A DNA stretch of 21,410 nucleotides from an uncultured Eubacteriales bacterium (GCA_900545925.1 URAZ01000052.1:1-21410), one strand, 5' to 3'. Shown: positions 12,783 to 20,961, counted from the stretch's first letter. The notes: generated from the letters alone by a model not told the origin. A program made the numbers and translations.

Positions 12783-13685
12783 ATGAAAAGAATCCTTGCT
12801 CTCGTCCTGGCAGCTATGATGCTGCTGAGCATGGCGGCCTGCGCCGCCTCTACTCCCGCAGCGGCCGACACTACCGCATCTGAGACTACCGAAACAACGC
12901 AGGCCGCGACCGGCGTCGAAGACGGCGTGTTGACTGTCGGCATGGAATGCGCCTATGCGCCCTATAACTGGACGCAGATGGACGATTCCAACGGTGCTGT
13001 CCCTATTTCCAATGTTCCCGGCGCATATGCCAACGGCTATGACGTTATGATTGCCCAGAAGATCTGCGAGGCCAACGGCTGGCAGCTGGAAATTGTCTCC
13101 TCTGCGTGGGATTCCCTCTGCCCGGCTGTGCAGTCCGGTACGATGGACGCCAATATCGCCGGTCAGTCCATGACTGCCGACCGCATGCAGGAGGTCGATA
13201 TGGCCGGTCCGTACTACTATGCCACCATCGTCTGCGTTACCACGAAGGACAGCCCCTATGCTTCCGCAGCGTCCATTGCCGATCTGGCCGGCGGCAAGTG
13301 TACCGCACAGTCCGGCACGATCTGGTATGACTCCTGCCTGCCGCAGATTGAAAACGCCGAACTTCTGGCTCCCGCTGAGACGGCTCCGGCCATGATCATG
13401 CAGCTGCAGACCGGTGCGGTTGACTTCATCTGCACCGACATGCCCACCGCCATGGGCGCTGCCGCACAGGACGACAATCTCGTCATTCTGAATTTCTCCG
13501 GTACTGACGGCGATTTCCAGTTCGCTTCCGAGGCCGAGCGCGCCGAAAACGTCAACATCGGCATCTCTGTCCGCAAGGGCAACACGGTTCTGAAGGATGC
13601 AATCGACAAGGTTCTTTCTCAGATGACGGAGGACGACTTCAACCAGCTTATGGACGAAGCTATCCGCATCCAGCCGGAAGTTTAA
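12783..13685 (+). CDS. Lipoprotein substrate-binding protein of an amino acid ABC importer, probably lysine
   Basis: The 300-residue lipoprotein has signal MKRILALVLAAMMLLSMAAC with the lipidated Cys at 20, then a Ser/Thr/Ala-rich linker (about 21-43). A family 3 solute-binding domain (PF00497 type) follows: LTVGMECAYAPYNW, GYDVMIAQKICEANGW, NIAGQSMTADRMQ, and a DFICTDMPTA hinge region. It captures an amino acid outside the membrane and delivers it to the permease encoded next. The ATG at 12783 is preferred over 12774 because AAAGGTGA abuts the earlier codon but stands about 9 bases from the later one. The upstream lysine riboswitch is the main reason to predict lysine as ligand; the sequence alone would only give polar amino acid. 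Confidence 0.9.
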   Translation: MKRILALVLAAMMLLSMAACAASTPAAADTTASETTETTQAATGVEDGVLTVGMECAYAPYNWTQMDDSNGAVPISNVPGAYANGYDVMIAQKICEANGWQLEIVSSAWDSLCPAVQSGTMDANIAGQSMTADRMQEVDMAGPYYYATIVCVTTKDSPYASAASIADLAGGKCTAQSGTIWYDSCLPQIENAELLAPAETAPAMIMQLQTGAVDFICTDMPTAMGAAAQDDNLVILNFSGTDGDFQFASEAERAENVNIGISVRKGNTVLKDAIDKVLSQMTEDDFNQLMDEAIRIQPEV

Positions 13686-13690
13686 TTGTT

Positions 13691-13713
13691 TGCCCGCGCC
13701 TCCGGCGCGGGCA
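13691..13713 (+). repeat. Intercistronic hairpin between binding protein and permease
   Basis: TGCCCGCGCC-tcc-GGCGCGGGCA is a perfect 10-bp stem 5 bases after the stop of the binding-protein gene, with no T-run. Such hairpins often protect the upstream mRNA end, giving more binding protein than membrane parts (known for other ABC importers; inferred here). Confidence 0.7.
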
Positions 13714-13739
13714 AAGTAAAAGTGAAAGGAGACTACCCC

Positions 13740-14585
13740 GTGGATAAGTTCGCCAAACTCATGCAGGATATCGGGATCTTGTGGGAAAAATACCGCATGA
13801 TGTACCTGAACGGTATGCTCAATACGCTCGGCCTTGCGCTGGCTGCGACCGCGATCGGCTGTGTCATCGGCCTGCTCTGCGGCATTCTCAATACCATCCC
13901 GTGCGCCAAAAATGATCCGCTGCCCAAGCGTATCCTACTGAAACTTCTCCGCGTCATCATCCGCATCTACGTCGAGGTTTTCCGCGGTACGCCGATGATG
14001 CTGCAGGCCGTGTTCATTTTCTACGCGCTGCCGTATTTCACCGACAACGCGCTGCGTTTCGATAATATCTGGGCCGCGTCCATCCTGATCGTCTCGATCA
14101 ACACCGGCGCGTATATGGCCGAGTCCGTCCGCGGCGGTATCATTTCCATCGACCCCGGCCAGACTGAGGGCGCGAAGGCCATCGGCATGACGCATTTCCA
14201 GACCATGACGAGCGTCATTCTGCCGCAGGCCATCCGCAATATCCTGCCCCAGATCGGCAATAACTATATCATCAACGTGAAGGACACCTCCGTTATGTTC
14301 ATCATCGGCTTTACGGAGTTCTTTGCCTCGCACCGCTATATCGTCGGCATCAACAATAAATATTTCCCGTCCGCTGTGATCGAAATGGCGGGCTATCTTG
14401 CTATGACGCTGATTGCCTCCGGCATTCTGCGGCTGGTCGAAAAACTGATGGACGGCTCCGACAGCTACGAACTCGTGCAGGAGGATCCGCTGACCATGAC
14501 CGCCGGGACGTATTCGCACCCGAAGCGCGGCAGCAACTATGACGAGCGCAGCAAGGAGTATGGGAAAGAAAGAGAGGGGCGCTGA
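13740..14585 (+). CDS. Amino acid ABC importer permease (HisM/GlnP type)
   Basis: The 281-residue inner-membrane protein of the polar amino acid permease family has about five spans. The cytoplasmic EAA loop, which contacts the ATPase, is visible as GQTEGAKAIGMTHFQTM followed by ILPQAIRNILPQIGN. The GTG start at 13740 has AAAGGAG 8 bases upstream; the open frame before it runs through the intercistronic hairpin. A hydrophilic tail of about 40 residues (DPLTMTAGTYSHPKRG) follows the last span. Only one permease gene is present, so it should form a homodimer. Confidence 0.92.
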   Translation: MDKFAKLMQDIGILWEKYRMMYLNGMLNTLGLALAATAIGCVIGLLCGILNTIPCAKNDPLPKRILLKLLRVIIRIYVEVFRGTPMMLQAVFIFYALPYFTDNALRFDNIWAASILIVSINTGAYMAESVRGGIISIDPGQTEGAKAIGMTHFQTMTSVILPQAIRNILPQIGNNYIINVKDTSVMFIIGFTEFFASHRYIVGINNKYFPSAVIEMAGYLAMTLIASGILRLVEKLMDGSDSYELVQEDPLTMTAGTYSHPKRGSNYDERSKEYGKEREGR

Positions 14586-14586
14586 A

Positions 14587-15327
14587 ATGGCAGACAACAT
14601 TCTTGCAATCCGGCATTTAAGCAAGTCCTTCGGTACGCACGAGGTCCTGCGCGACATTGACTTCGACGTCAAAAAAGGCGACGTGATCTCCATTATCGGC
14701 GCGTCCGGCTCCGGCAAATCGACGCTGCTGCGCTGCATCAATCTGCTGGAAACACCGACGAGCGGTGAGATCCTCTACCACGGTAAAAATGTCACCGGAA
14801 AAAGCGTCAACGCCGCGAAATATCGCTCTCATGTCGGCATGGTCTTCCAGTCGTTCAACCTGTTCAATAATATGACGGTTCTGAAAAACTGCATGGTCGG
14901 CCAGATGAAGGTGCTCGGCCGGAGCAAGGCGGAAGCGCAGGAGCAGGCCATGCGGTATCTGGAAAAGGTCGGCATGGCGCCCTATGTCAACGCCAAGCCG
15001 CGCCAGCTTTCCGGCGGTCAGAAGCAGCGTGTCGCCATTGCGCGCGCACTTGTGATGGACCCCGAGGTGCTCCTGTTCGACGAGCCGACAAGCGCGCTTG
15101 ACCCGGAAATGGTCGGCGAGGTGCTCTCTGTCATGCAGGATCTTGCGCACGAGGGCATGACGATGCTTGTCGTGACGCACGAGATGGCGTTCGCCTGCGA
15201 TGTGAGCCAGCGCGTCGTGTTCATGCACGAGGGCGTAATCCTGGAACAGGGCGCTCCAGAGGCCCTCTTCGGCGACCCGCAGTGCCAGCAGACAAAGGAT
15301 TTCTTGGCACGATTCCGCAACACCTGA
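14587..15327 (+). CDS. Amino acid ABC importer ATP-binding protein
   Basis: The 246-residue ATPase has all nucleotide-binding motifs: Walker A GASGSGKST (about 38-46), Q-loop FQSFNLF, signature LSGGQKQR, Walker B VLLFDEPTSALDPE and the H-loop TH of VVTHEM. It follows the GlnQ/HisP pattern for polar amino acid importers. The start at 14587 has GAGGGG 7 bases upstream and lies one base after the permease stop. It completes the lysine-riboswitch operon, which ends at the terminator at 15409. Confidence 0.95.
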   Translation: MADNILAIRHLSKSFGTHEVLRDIDFDVKKGDVISIIGASGSGKSTLLRCINLLETPTSGEILYHGKNVTGKSVNAAKYRSHVGMVFQSFNLFNNMTVLKNCMVGQMKVLGRSKAEAQEQAMRYLEKVGMAPYVNAKPRQLSGGQKQRVAIARALVMDPEVLLFDEPTSALDPEMVGEVLSVMQDLAHEGMTMLVVTHEMAFACDVSQRVVFMHEGVILEQGAPEALFGDPQCQQTKDFLARFRNT

Positions 15328-15408
15328 TAATCCAGAAGCCTATTTTTTATGAAACGATACAAAAACGTACTGCACCTACAACCAAACCAGAGAAATTGCA
15401 GCATACGC

Positions 15409-15446
15409 AAAACCAGCCTCCGCCGCAGCGGGGGCTGGTTTTATAT
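15409..15446. terminator. Terminator of the lysine importer operon, possibly shared with the flavodoxin gene
   Basis: AAAACCAGCCTCCGC (15409-15423) pairs with GCGGGGGCTGGTTTT (15428-15442) with one wobble around CGCA; TTTATAT ends the plus side. The four A on the left let it also act for the minus-strand flavodoxin gene ending at 15454. Confidence 0.85.
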
Positions 15447-15453
15447 ATGCGGC

Positions 15454-15930
15454 TTATTTCAGTGTCTTGACCCATTCGCGCAGGGTATCCGTGCTCGTGT
15501 TGCTTCGGAAGACCTTGCCTTCGACCAGACGCGCGCCCTTGCAGCTGGGCGCGAGGGCCTTGTTTGTGCCGCCCATGCCGCTGCCGCCGGAGGTGGCGAA
15601 CGGAACAACGGTCTTGCCGGTCAGATCACAGCTTTCCAAAAACGTATTGACGATGGTCGGCGCAACATACCACCAGATGGGGAAGCCGACGAAGACGGTG
15701 TCATAGTGTGCAATGTTTTTGCAGACGCCTGCGATTTCGGGGCGGGATGCGGGATTCTGCATCTCGATCGTGCTGCGGGACTGCTTGTCCATCCAGTTGA
15801 GATCGGCCTTTGTGTAGGGAACCTTCGGTTCAATCGCAAACAGATCGGCACCGATAGCGTCCGCCAGCGTCTGCGCCAGCTTTTTTGTCACGCCGGACGC
15901 GGAAAAATAAGCGACAAGTGTTTTACCCAT
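15454..15930 (-). CDS. Flavodoxin
   Basis: The 158-residue FMN-binding protein starts MGKTLVAYFSASGVTKKLA, with the phosphate loop SASGVT near 10-15. It continues with VFVGFPIWWYVAPTIVNTFLE, the aromatic isoalloxazine loop, and VVPFATSGGSGMGGT. This is the class of single-domain flavodoxins common in gut Clostridia; the electron partner is unknown. The start at 15930 has GAAGG upstream; the earlier ATG at 15951 has none. A possible extended -10 (TGCTATACT) lies about 30 bases upstream. Confidence 0.88.
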   Translation of the reverse strand: MGKTLVAYFSASGVTKKLAQTLADAIGADLFAIEPKVPYTKADLNWMDKQSRSTIEMQNPASRPEIAGVCKNIAHYDTVFVGFPIWWYVAPTIVNTFLESCDLTGKTVVPFATSGGSGMGGTNKALAPSCKGARLVEGKVFRSNTSTDTLREWVKTLK

Positions 15931-15977
15931 GAGAAAAACCTTCTGTTTCATATTCTGTTTTCAGTATAGCAAAGCTG

Positions 15978-16283
15978 TCAAGCGTCGAGCGTTTCCAATA
16001 AAAAACTCACGGGCCGGAAGCCGTCGTTGCAGGAGATCATGGCAGAGCGCGGATTTTTCATCCATCCGTCATAAAGATTTTCCCCGCCGCTGGCCAATGC
16101 CAGCACAAACGGTGACATGCTCTCCCATGCGCTCAGGCAAAGCCCCTCCGGTCGGGTCCACCCGTCCGCCACAAACACTTGCCCAAGTGTCATGTCACAC
16201 GGATGCTCCATCGGGTTTTCATATTGCGCCATCAGATCAGGATAGCAGGCCATCTTCATGACCGTGATTCTGACTTTTTTCAT
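15978..16283 (-). CDS. TIGR04076 family protein
   Basis: The 101-residue protein matches the clostridial TIGR04076 pattern: MKKVRITVMK start, HPCDMTLGQVFVADG, EGLCLSAWESMSPFVLALASGG and the ending SAMISCNDGFRPVSFLLE. The family has conserved cysteines in CxDM and SCNDG settings and no established function. The start at 16283 has GAGG 6 bases upstream. It lies 8 bases after the acetyltransferase stop, so the two form an operon. Confidence 0.8.
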   Translation of the reverse strand: MKKVRITVMKMACYPDLMAQYENPMEHPCDMTLGQVFVADGWTRPEGLCLSAWESMSPFVLALASGGENLYDGWMKNPRSAMISCNDGFRPVSFLLETLDA

Positions 16284-16291
16284 AAGCAGCC

Positions 16292-16753
16292 TCATTCCTG
16301 GTATCGGTGCACATACATCCTCGACAGAACTTCTTCTCCGTCGCCCTGGGCCATGCAGAAAAAGTTCCAGCCATAGCGCTCGTAGAAGCCGGTGTGGTCG
16401 GTCAGCAGATAGAGTGTATCGATGCCTTTTTCGTGCATATCCCGGCAGACGAACTGTAAAAGCGCGCCCGCAATGCCGCGGCAGCGGCGATCCGGCTCGG
16501 TATAGACAGCGCAGACGTTCGGCGTCAGGTCCTTTCTGTCATGAAAGTCGTTTTCAATCACGCCCATGCCGCCGATGATGCGCGAACTCTCCAGCACCAG
16601 ATACCACTGCGGCACAGGGCCTGCCTCACGCAGCGCATCATCCATGCTATCCAGATACGCCTGCTCCGGAACGCCCCATTTCGCGTGGAACCACGCGGCA
16701 GCTTGTGCTTTCACTTCCAGCCTGTTCGTGAGCCGGATGAGCGAATATTCCAT
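16292..16753 (-). CDS. GNAT-family N-acetyltransferase
   Basis: The 153-residue GNAT protein has the acetyl-CoA site as RRCRGIAGALLQF (R/QxxGxG/A type), preceded by the beta-strand region VCAVYTEPD, and ends with YLLTDHTGFYERYGWNFFC, a common GNAT tail. The substrate cannot be told from sequence. The start at 16753 has GGAGG 7 bases upstream; the longer frame to 16837 runs into the phoU terminator. It heads a two-gene unit with the TIGR04076 gene. Confidence 0.85.
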   Translation of the reverse strand: MEYSLIRLTNRLEVKAQAAAWFHAKWGVPEQAYLDSMDDALREAGPVPQWYLVLESSRIIGGMGVIENDFHDRKDLTPNVCAVYTEPDRRCRGIAGALLQFVCRDMHEKGIDTLYLLTDHTGFYERYGWNFFCMAQGDGEEVLSRMYVHRYQE

Positions 16754-16778
16754 AGGCAGTCCTCCTTTTTCTGTATTG

Positions 16779-16807
16779 ATTATAATACACGCAGCAAAAA
16801 GCCGCAA
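16779..16807 (-). promoter_or_regulatory. Sigma-A promoter of the GNAT-TIGR04076 unit
   Basis: On the minus strand TTGCGG (16807..16802), a 17-base spacer and TATAAT (16784..16779). The -35 lies inside the right arm of the phoU terminator, so the two signals overlap. Confidence 0.65.
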
Positions 16808-16835
16808 GCCCGGAAAGGGGCCTGCAGCTTTTTGC
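16790..16835 (-). terminator. Terminator of the pst-phoU operon
   Basis: GCAAAAAGC (from 16794) pairs with GCTTTTTGC (to 16835) in a stem of about 18 bp with two mismatches. On the minus strand it lies 10 bases after the phoU stop and ends in a T5 run within the stem end. Confidence 0.75.
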
Positions 16836-16844
16836 ATAAGGGGG

Positions 16845-17504
16845 TTATTCGTATTCCACGCCGTCGTGCTTGTGCACGCCGGTGACGGAGAATTCTACCC
16901 ACTCGGACAGGTTGACCGCGTGGTCGCCGATGCGCTCGAAATACTTCGCAATCATCAGCAGATCCAGTGCAACCTCACCCTGGCCGGGTTCGCGGGCAAT
17001 CGCGGATATCAATGCCTGCTTGACATTGGAAAAATCCTCATCGACCAGATCGTCCTGTTTTGCAATCGAGCGAGCCAAATCAACATCGCGCCGGACAAAC
17101 GCGTCTACGCTCTGCGTGACCATGGAACTGGCCTGCTGTGCCATGCGGCAGACAAGCGTGCAGTCGAATGTATTATGGCTGAGGAAAAACGGGATGATTT
17201 CCGCGATATCCGCTGCCTGATCGCCAATGCGTTCCATATCCGTGATCATTTTGAGTGCTGCCGAAATCTGCCGCAGATCACGCGCGACCGGCTGCTGCTG
17301 CAAAAGCAGCTTCAGGCACAGGGCTTCAATGCTCCGTTCCTGCTCGTTTGTCTGTTCCTCCAGTTCGGCGACCGGTGCGGCGGTTGATGCGTTCTGCTCC
17401 TCCAGCGCCTGTGCGGCAAGGCAGATGGCTTTCGCGCACGTTTCGCCCATCTGTGTCAACTCATCGTTGAGCAAGGCAAGCTGCTGGTCAAATTTACTTC
17501 TCAT
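16845..17504 (-). CDS. phoU: Phosphate transport system regulator PhoU
   Basis: The 219-residue protein is made of two PhoU three-helix repeats. The metal-binding style acidic motifs are visible as MITDMERIGDQAADIAE (first repeat, near 86-102) and MIAKYFERIGDHAVNLSEW (second repeat, near 184-202). It damps PhoR/PhoP-type signalling through the Pst transporter. No sensor kinase is encoded nearby. Its ATG shares one base with the pstB stop (TAATG), and GGAGG lies within the end of pstB, showing translational coupling. It is the last gene of the pst operon. Confidence 0.95.
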   Translation of the reverse strand: MRSKFDQQLALLNDELTQMGETCAKAICLAAQALEEQNASTAAPVAELEEQTNEQERSIEALCLKLLLQQQPVARDLRQISAALKMITDMERIGDQAADIAEIIPFFLSHNTFDCTLVCRMAQQASSMVTQSVDAFVRRDVDLARSIAKQDDLVDEDFSNVKQALISAIAREPGQGEVALDLLMIAKYFERIGDHAVNLSEWVEFSVTGVHKHDGVEYE

Positions 17505-18259
17505 TATCCGAACCTCCCGGTGATGTAATCCTCGGTGCGCTTCTCCTTCGGCTGATAGAACAGCTTCTGGGTATCATCGTATTCGATGAGTTCGCCCAGC
17601 AGGAAAAATGCTGTTTTGTCCGAAATGCGCAGTGCCTGCTGCATGTTATGCGTGACGATGATGATGGTGTACTGCTCTTTCAGATTCGTGGCAAGTTCTT
17701 CGATCTTGGAGGTCGAAATGGGGTCGAGCGCGCTTGTCGGCTCGTCCATCAGCAGAACCTGCGGCTGCACAGCCAGTGCCCGCGCGATGCAAAGCCGCTG
17801 CTGCTGTCCGCCGGAAAGACCCAGTGCGCTTTTTTTCAGCCGGTCCTTGACCTCATCCCAGATCGCCGCGCCGCGCAGCGACTGCTCGACGATTTCGTCG
17901 AGTTCATCCTTTTTGCGCACGCCGTGCGTCCGGGGGCCGTAGGCAATGTTGTCGTAGATGCTCATGGGGAAGGGATTTGGCTTCTGGAAGACCATGCCGA
18001 TCTCGCGCCGCAGCTCGTTCACGTCCACGGATGGTGCGAAGATACCCTGTCCATTATATTTGATCTCGCCCTCAATGCGCACGCCCGGGATCAGATCGTT
18101 CATGCGGTCGAGCGTCTTGAGAAACGTCGATTTTCCGCAGCCGGAGGGGCCAATGAGGGCTGTGATGCTCTTTTCCGGGATGTCCATCGACACGCCCTTG
18201 AGTGCCTTCGTCTGCCCGTACCAAAGCTGCAGATCTTTGACTGTGATAATATCGTTCAT
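17504..18259 (-). CDS. pstB: Phosphate ABC importer ATP-binding protein PstB
   Basis: The 251-residue ATPase powers phosphate import. Motifs: Walker A GPSGCGKST (37-45), Q-loop FQKPNPFPMSIYDNI (PstB-specific), signature LSGGQQQRL, Walker B VLLMDEPTSALDP and THNMQQA (H-loop). Length is typical. AAAGGA precedes the ATG. Its ATGA overlaps the stop of a cryptic frame that fills the gap to pstA. Confidence 0.96.
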   Translation of the reverse strand: MNDIITVKDLQLWYGQTKALKGVSMDIPEKSITALIGPSGCGKSTFLKTLDRMNDLIPGVRIEGEIKYNGQGIFAPSVDVNELRREIGMVFQKPNPFPMSIYDNIAYGPRTHGVRKKDELDEIVEQSLRGAAIWDEVKDRLKKSALGLSGGQQQRLCIARALAVQPQVLLMDEPTSALDPISTSKIEELATNLKEQYTIIIVTHNMQQALRISDKTAFFLLGELIEYDDTQKLFYQPKEKRTEDYITGRFG

Positions 18260-18465
18260 ACACGATTTCCTTTCAATACAGGCTCGAAGGCCAGTCCGTA
18301 CCAGTGGCCGGGCTGCCGCTTGGCCGTTTCATGGATACAGCTGTCGCAGAAATCCGCTGCGCGCAGCAGCGCGGACTCTGTGCGGCCCGCATCAAACCGC
18401 AGGGGTTGACAGATTTCATTGCTGGCTCCGTTTCTGGATCTGTTTTCCGACGATCCCGGCGGCAA
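18256..18465 (-). CDS. Cryptic small ORF between pstA and pstB (doubtful)
   Basis: In an otherwise tightly packed operon, 156 bases lie between the pstA stop and the pstB start. One minus-strand frame is open throughout and its TGA overlaps the pstB ATG in the usual ATGA way. Its codons in the gap are GC-rich at third positions, and the peptide looks protein-like: LLRAADFCDSCIHETAK, with a CxxC, then GHWYGLAFEP. It lacks an ATG; the only in-frame classic start is TTG at 18465 inside pstA, without a ribosome site. A competing frame starts with ATG at 18417 (MKSVNPCG) but looks less coding-like. A start lost by frameshift or a decayed gene are alternatives. Confidence 0.3.
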   Translation of the reverse strand: MPPGSSENRSRNGASNEICQPLRFDAGRTESALLRAADFCDSCIHETAKRQPGHWYGLAFEPVLKGNRV

Positions 18466-19279
18466 GATTAATCAGAAGCGTCAAAATCATAAGAATGGCC
18501 GCGATGGCGAAGGCAACGTCAAATTCGCCCTCCTCCTTCGCGTAGGCGTACAGCGCGACCGTCAGCGTTGCGCCGGGGCTGGCAAGCCCAATCACAAATT
18601 TGTTCAGCGTGTGGGCAAAGCCAGCCGTGAATAAAAGCGCGGCGGATTCACCCAGAATACGGCCCGCAGAGAGAATGCAGCCGGTTACAATGCCATCGAT
18701 GCAGCCCGGCAGCACGACCGTGCGCACCACGCGCCATTTACCCGCGCCAAGACCGAACGCGCCCTCGCGGTAACTCTGCGGAACCGTCCGCAAACTCTCC
18801 TGCGTTGTGCGCAGGACGGTCGGCAGGTTCATAATGACGAGCGTCAATGCGCCGGCGAGCAGGCTCGTCTGCATACCGAGAAATTCACAGAAGAACAGCA
18901 TACCGACCAGACCGTAAATGATGGACGGAATGCCGGAAAGCGTCTCAGCGGCGTATTCAATGGCTGCGACAAGTTTCTTGTTCTGTGCATATTCCGTCAG
19001 ATAGACTGCTGCGCCCACGCCGAGGGGCAGGACAATCAGCAGGGAAGCAAGCAGAATCTGCACCGTGTTGCAGATATCCGGCAGAATGCCGATCGCGCCG
19101 GTGATGTAACTCGGCTTTGTCGAGATCAGGTGCCATGTGACATACGGCAGGCCCTTATAGAGTACATACACAATCATGAACACGACCAATGCGGCCGTCA
19201 GCACGGCGGCAAGGAGCAGCAGCGCACGCATGACGGCGGTGTACACCCGCCTGGACGCGGAAAGCTTGTTTGTCAGCAT
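18416..19279 (-). CDS. pstA: Phosphate ABC importer permease PstA
   Basis: The 287-residue permease has six membrane spans. Typical PstA segments are YLTEYAQNKKLVAAIEYAAETLSGIPSIIYGLVGMLFF and the EAA-loop REGAFGLGAGKWRVV followed by GRILGESAALLFTAG. It pairs with PstC to form the phosphate channel. AAGGAG lies 7 bases before the ATG, overlapping the end of pstC; the gap is 4 bases. Confidence 0.95.
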   Translation of the reverse strand: MLTNKLSASRRVYTAVMRALLLLAAVLTAALVVFMIVYVLYKGLPYVTWHLISTKPSYITGAIGILPDICNTVQILLASLLIVLPLGVGAAVYLTEYAQNKKLVAAIEYAAETLSGIPSIIYGLVGMLFFCEFLGMQTSLLAGALTLVIMNLPTVLRTTQESLRTVPQSYREGAFGLGAGKWRVVRTVVLPGCIDGIVTGCILSAGRILGESAALLFTAGFAHTLNKFVIGLASPGATLTVALYAYAKEEGEFDVAFAIAAILMILTLLINLAAGIVGKQIQKRSQQ

Positions 19280-19283
19280 GGTT

Positions 19284-20147
19284 TTACTCCTTTTTGCGCT
19301 TCAGGAAGAAATTGAGCGCCGCATTGATGAGCATGATGAACAGATAAAGAACCAGAGCGATGGAAAACAGCGCCTGCCGCTGCAGGCCCGACGCGTAGGA
19401 CATTTCACTTGCGACTGCCGTGGTCAGAAAACGCACGCTTTCAAACAGCGACGGCATATTCGGCGCGTTGCCCGACACCATCATGACGGCCATGGCCTCG
19501 CCGATGGCCCGGCCCACGCCGAGCACGACGGCGGCGGCAATGCCGCTTCTGGCCGCAGGTGCCGATACGCGGAACCACGTCTCGACCGGCGTTGCGCCGA
19601 GGGCCAGCGACGCGTCCTCATATTCCTTCGGAACCGCGTCGAGCGCGTTGACGGAGACCTTGATGATGGACGGCAGGATCATGATCGCCAGCACGATCAT
19701 CGCGGCAAGCAGGCTTGCACCGTCCGGGACGTGAAACAGCTTCCGGATGCCCGGAACGAGCACCAGCATGCCGACAAGGCCATAGACGACCGACGGAATA
19801 CCGGCAAGCAAACTGACCGCCGATTCCATGACGGAGCGGAGTTTTTTCGGCGCCATTTTGGAAAGAAACACCGCCGTCAGGAATCCGACGGGCACGCCGA
19901 GCAGGATTGCGCCGCAGGTGCCATAAACGCTGGTGAGAATAAAGGGGAGAATGCCGTATTTCGGGTCGGCGGCCGTCGAGGCCCATTCCGTGCCGAACAG
20001 GAAGTTTCCAAGGCCGATCTTTGAAATCGCCGGCAGGCCGGACAGGATCAGATAGACCGTGATCAGCAGTACGCAGCCGACCGTAACCAATCCTAACAGG
20101 AGGAAGACGCCGTGTACGACGTCTTCCATTGTTTGTTTCTTTTTCAT
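19284..20147 (-). CDS. pstC: Phosphate ABC importer permease PstC
   Basis: The 287-residue permease has about six spans and the family segments LSGLPAISKIGLGNFLFGTEWAS, SLLAGIPSVVYGLVGMLVLVP and the EAA loop EYEDASLALGATPVETWFRV, then GRAIGEAMAVMMVSGN. The ATG lies one base after the pstS stop with only a weak ribosome site (GGTGA in the end of pstS), so it depends on read-through translation from pstS. Confidence 0.95.
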   Translation of the reverse strand: MKKKQTMEDVVHGVFLLLGLVTVGCVLLITVYLILSGLPAISKIGLGNFLFGTEWASTAADPKYGILPFILTSVYGTCGAILLGVPVGFLTAVFLSKMAPKKLRSVMESAVSLLAGIPSVVYGLVGMLVLVPGIRKLFHVPDGASLLAAMIVLAIMILPSIIKVSVNALDAVPKEYEDASLALGATPVETWFRVSAPAARSGIAAAVVLGVGRAIGEAMAVMMVSGNAPNMPSLFESVRFLTTAVASEMSYASGLQRQALFSIALVLYLFIMLINAALNFFLKRKKE

Positions 20148-20148
20148 A

Positions 20149-20961
20149 TCAGCCGTTCACCGGAACAGCACCGGCGGAGGTAATGTACTGGGCGGCTTCC
20201 GCGCTCAGAGCGAAGTCAAAGAACTTTTGTGCGTTGGCGGAGAGGGGTTCGCCGGTCTTGGTCACGAGGACGAACGGACGCTGGATGACATAGCTGCCGT
20301 CCTTGACGGTATCTTCCGAAGGAGCAACGCCGCCGACAGTCAAAGCCTTGACGGTGTCCTTGAGTGCTGCGAGGGAAGCATAGCCGATGGCGTCCGGGTT
20401 CTGGGAGACGGTGGTGATGACGTCGCCGGTGGAGGTCAGTTCCTGACGGTACTGGCAGGCATCCTTGGTGCCGGTGATGGACTCGAAGCCGTCGCGGGTG
20501 CCGGAACCGGCCTCACGGCCGATGAGAACGATAGCTGCGTCATTGCCGCCAACCTCGGACCAGTTCGTGATCTTGCCGGTGTAGATATCGGCGATCTGTT
20601 CGACTGTCAGGTCGGAAACGGGGTTTTCGGGGTTCACGATCATGGCGATGCCATCGAGCGCAACGGTCGTTTCGGTCAGCGTTGCCTTTTCATCATCCTT
20701 CAGCGCGCGGCTGGACAGGCCGATGTCGCAGCGGCCTTCGGAAACAGCCTGAATGCCGGAGCCGGAGCCGGTGGGGTTATAGGTCACGTCAATGCCTTCT
20801 TTTTCCTTGAACGCTTCGCCGAGCGTGCCGATGACCTTTTCCATCGAGGTCGAGCCGTCGGTCGTGACGGGGGAGGAGTCCTTTTTCGCGCAGCCTGCAA
20901 GCGTCAGCGCGGCGAGGGCAATGACAAGTACAGTCGTCAGAATTTTGTTCATCTTTTTCAT
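20149..20961 (-). CDS. pstS: Phosphate-binding lipoprotein PstS
   Basis: The 270-residue lipoprotein has a signal ending in LTLAGC with the lipidated Cys at 24. The phosphate-binding loops are visible: DGSTSM (about 34-39), NPTGSGSGIQAV, CDIGLSSRAL and REAGSGTRDGFE. It captures phosphate for PstCAB. The frame is open to 21060, but the ATG at 20961 has GGAG 9 bases upstream and begins the signal peptide. It is the first gene of the pst operon, normally induced by phosphate starvation. Confidence 0.95.
   Translation of the reverse strand: MKKMNKILTTVLVIALAALTLAGCAKKDSSPVTTDGSTSMEKVIGTLGEAFKEKEGIDVTYNPTGSGSGIQAVSEGRCDIGLSSRALKDDEKATLTETTVALDGIAMIVNPENPVSDLTVEQIADIYTGKITNWSEVGGNDAAIVLIGREAGSGTRDGFESITGTKDACQYRQELTSTGDVITTVSQNPDAIGYASLAALKDTVKALTVGGVAPSEDTVKDGSYVIQRPFVLVTKTGEPLSANAQKFFDFALSAEAAQYITSAGAVPVNG

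Noticed and set aside
14617..15228. Minus-strand open frame opposite the importer ATPase gene
   Set aside because: It is complementary to strongly conserved ATPase motifs and has no own start signals.
18275..18417. ATG-started 47-codon frame (MKSVNPCG...) in the pstA-pstB gap
   Set aside because: It has the ATGA overlap with pstA, but its composition is Cys/Arg/Ser-rich and less coding-like than the neighbouring frame, and it stops short of pstB.
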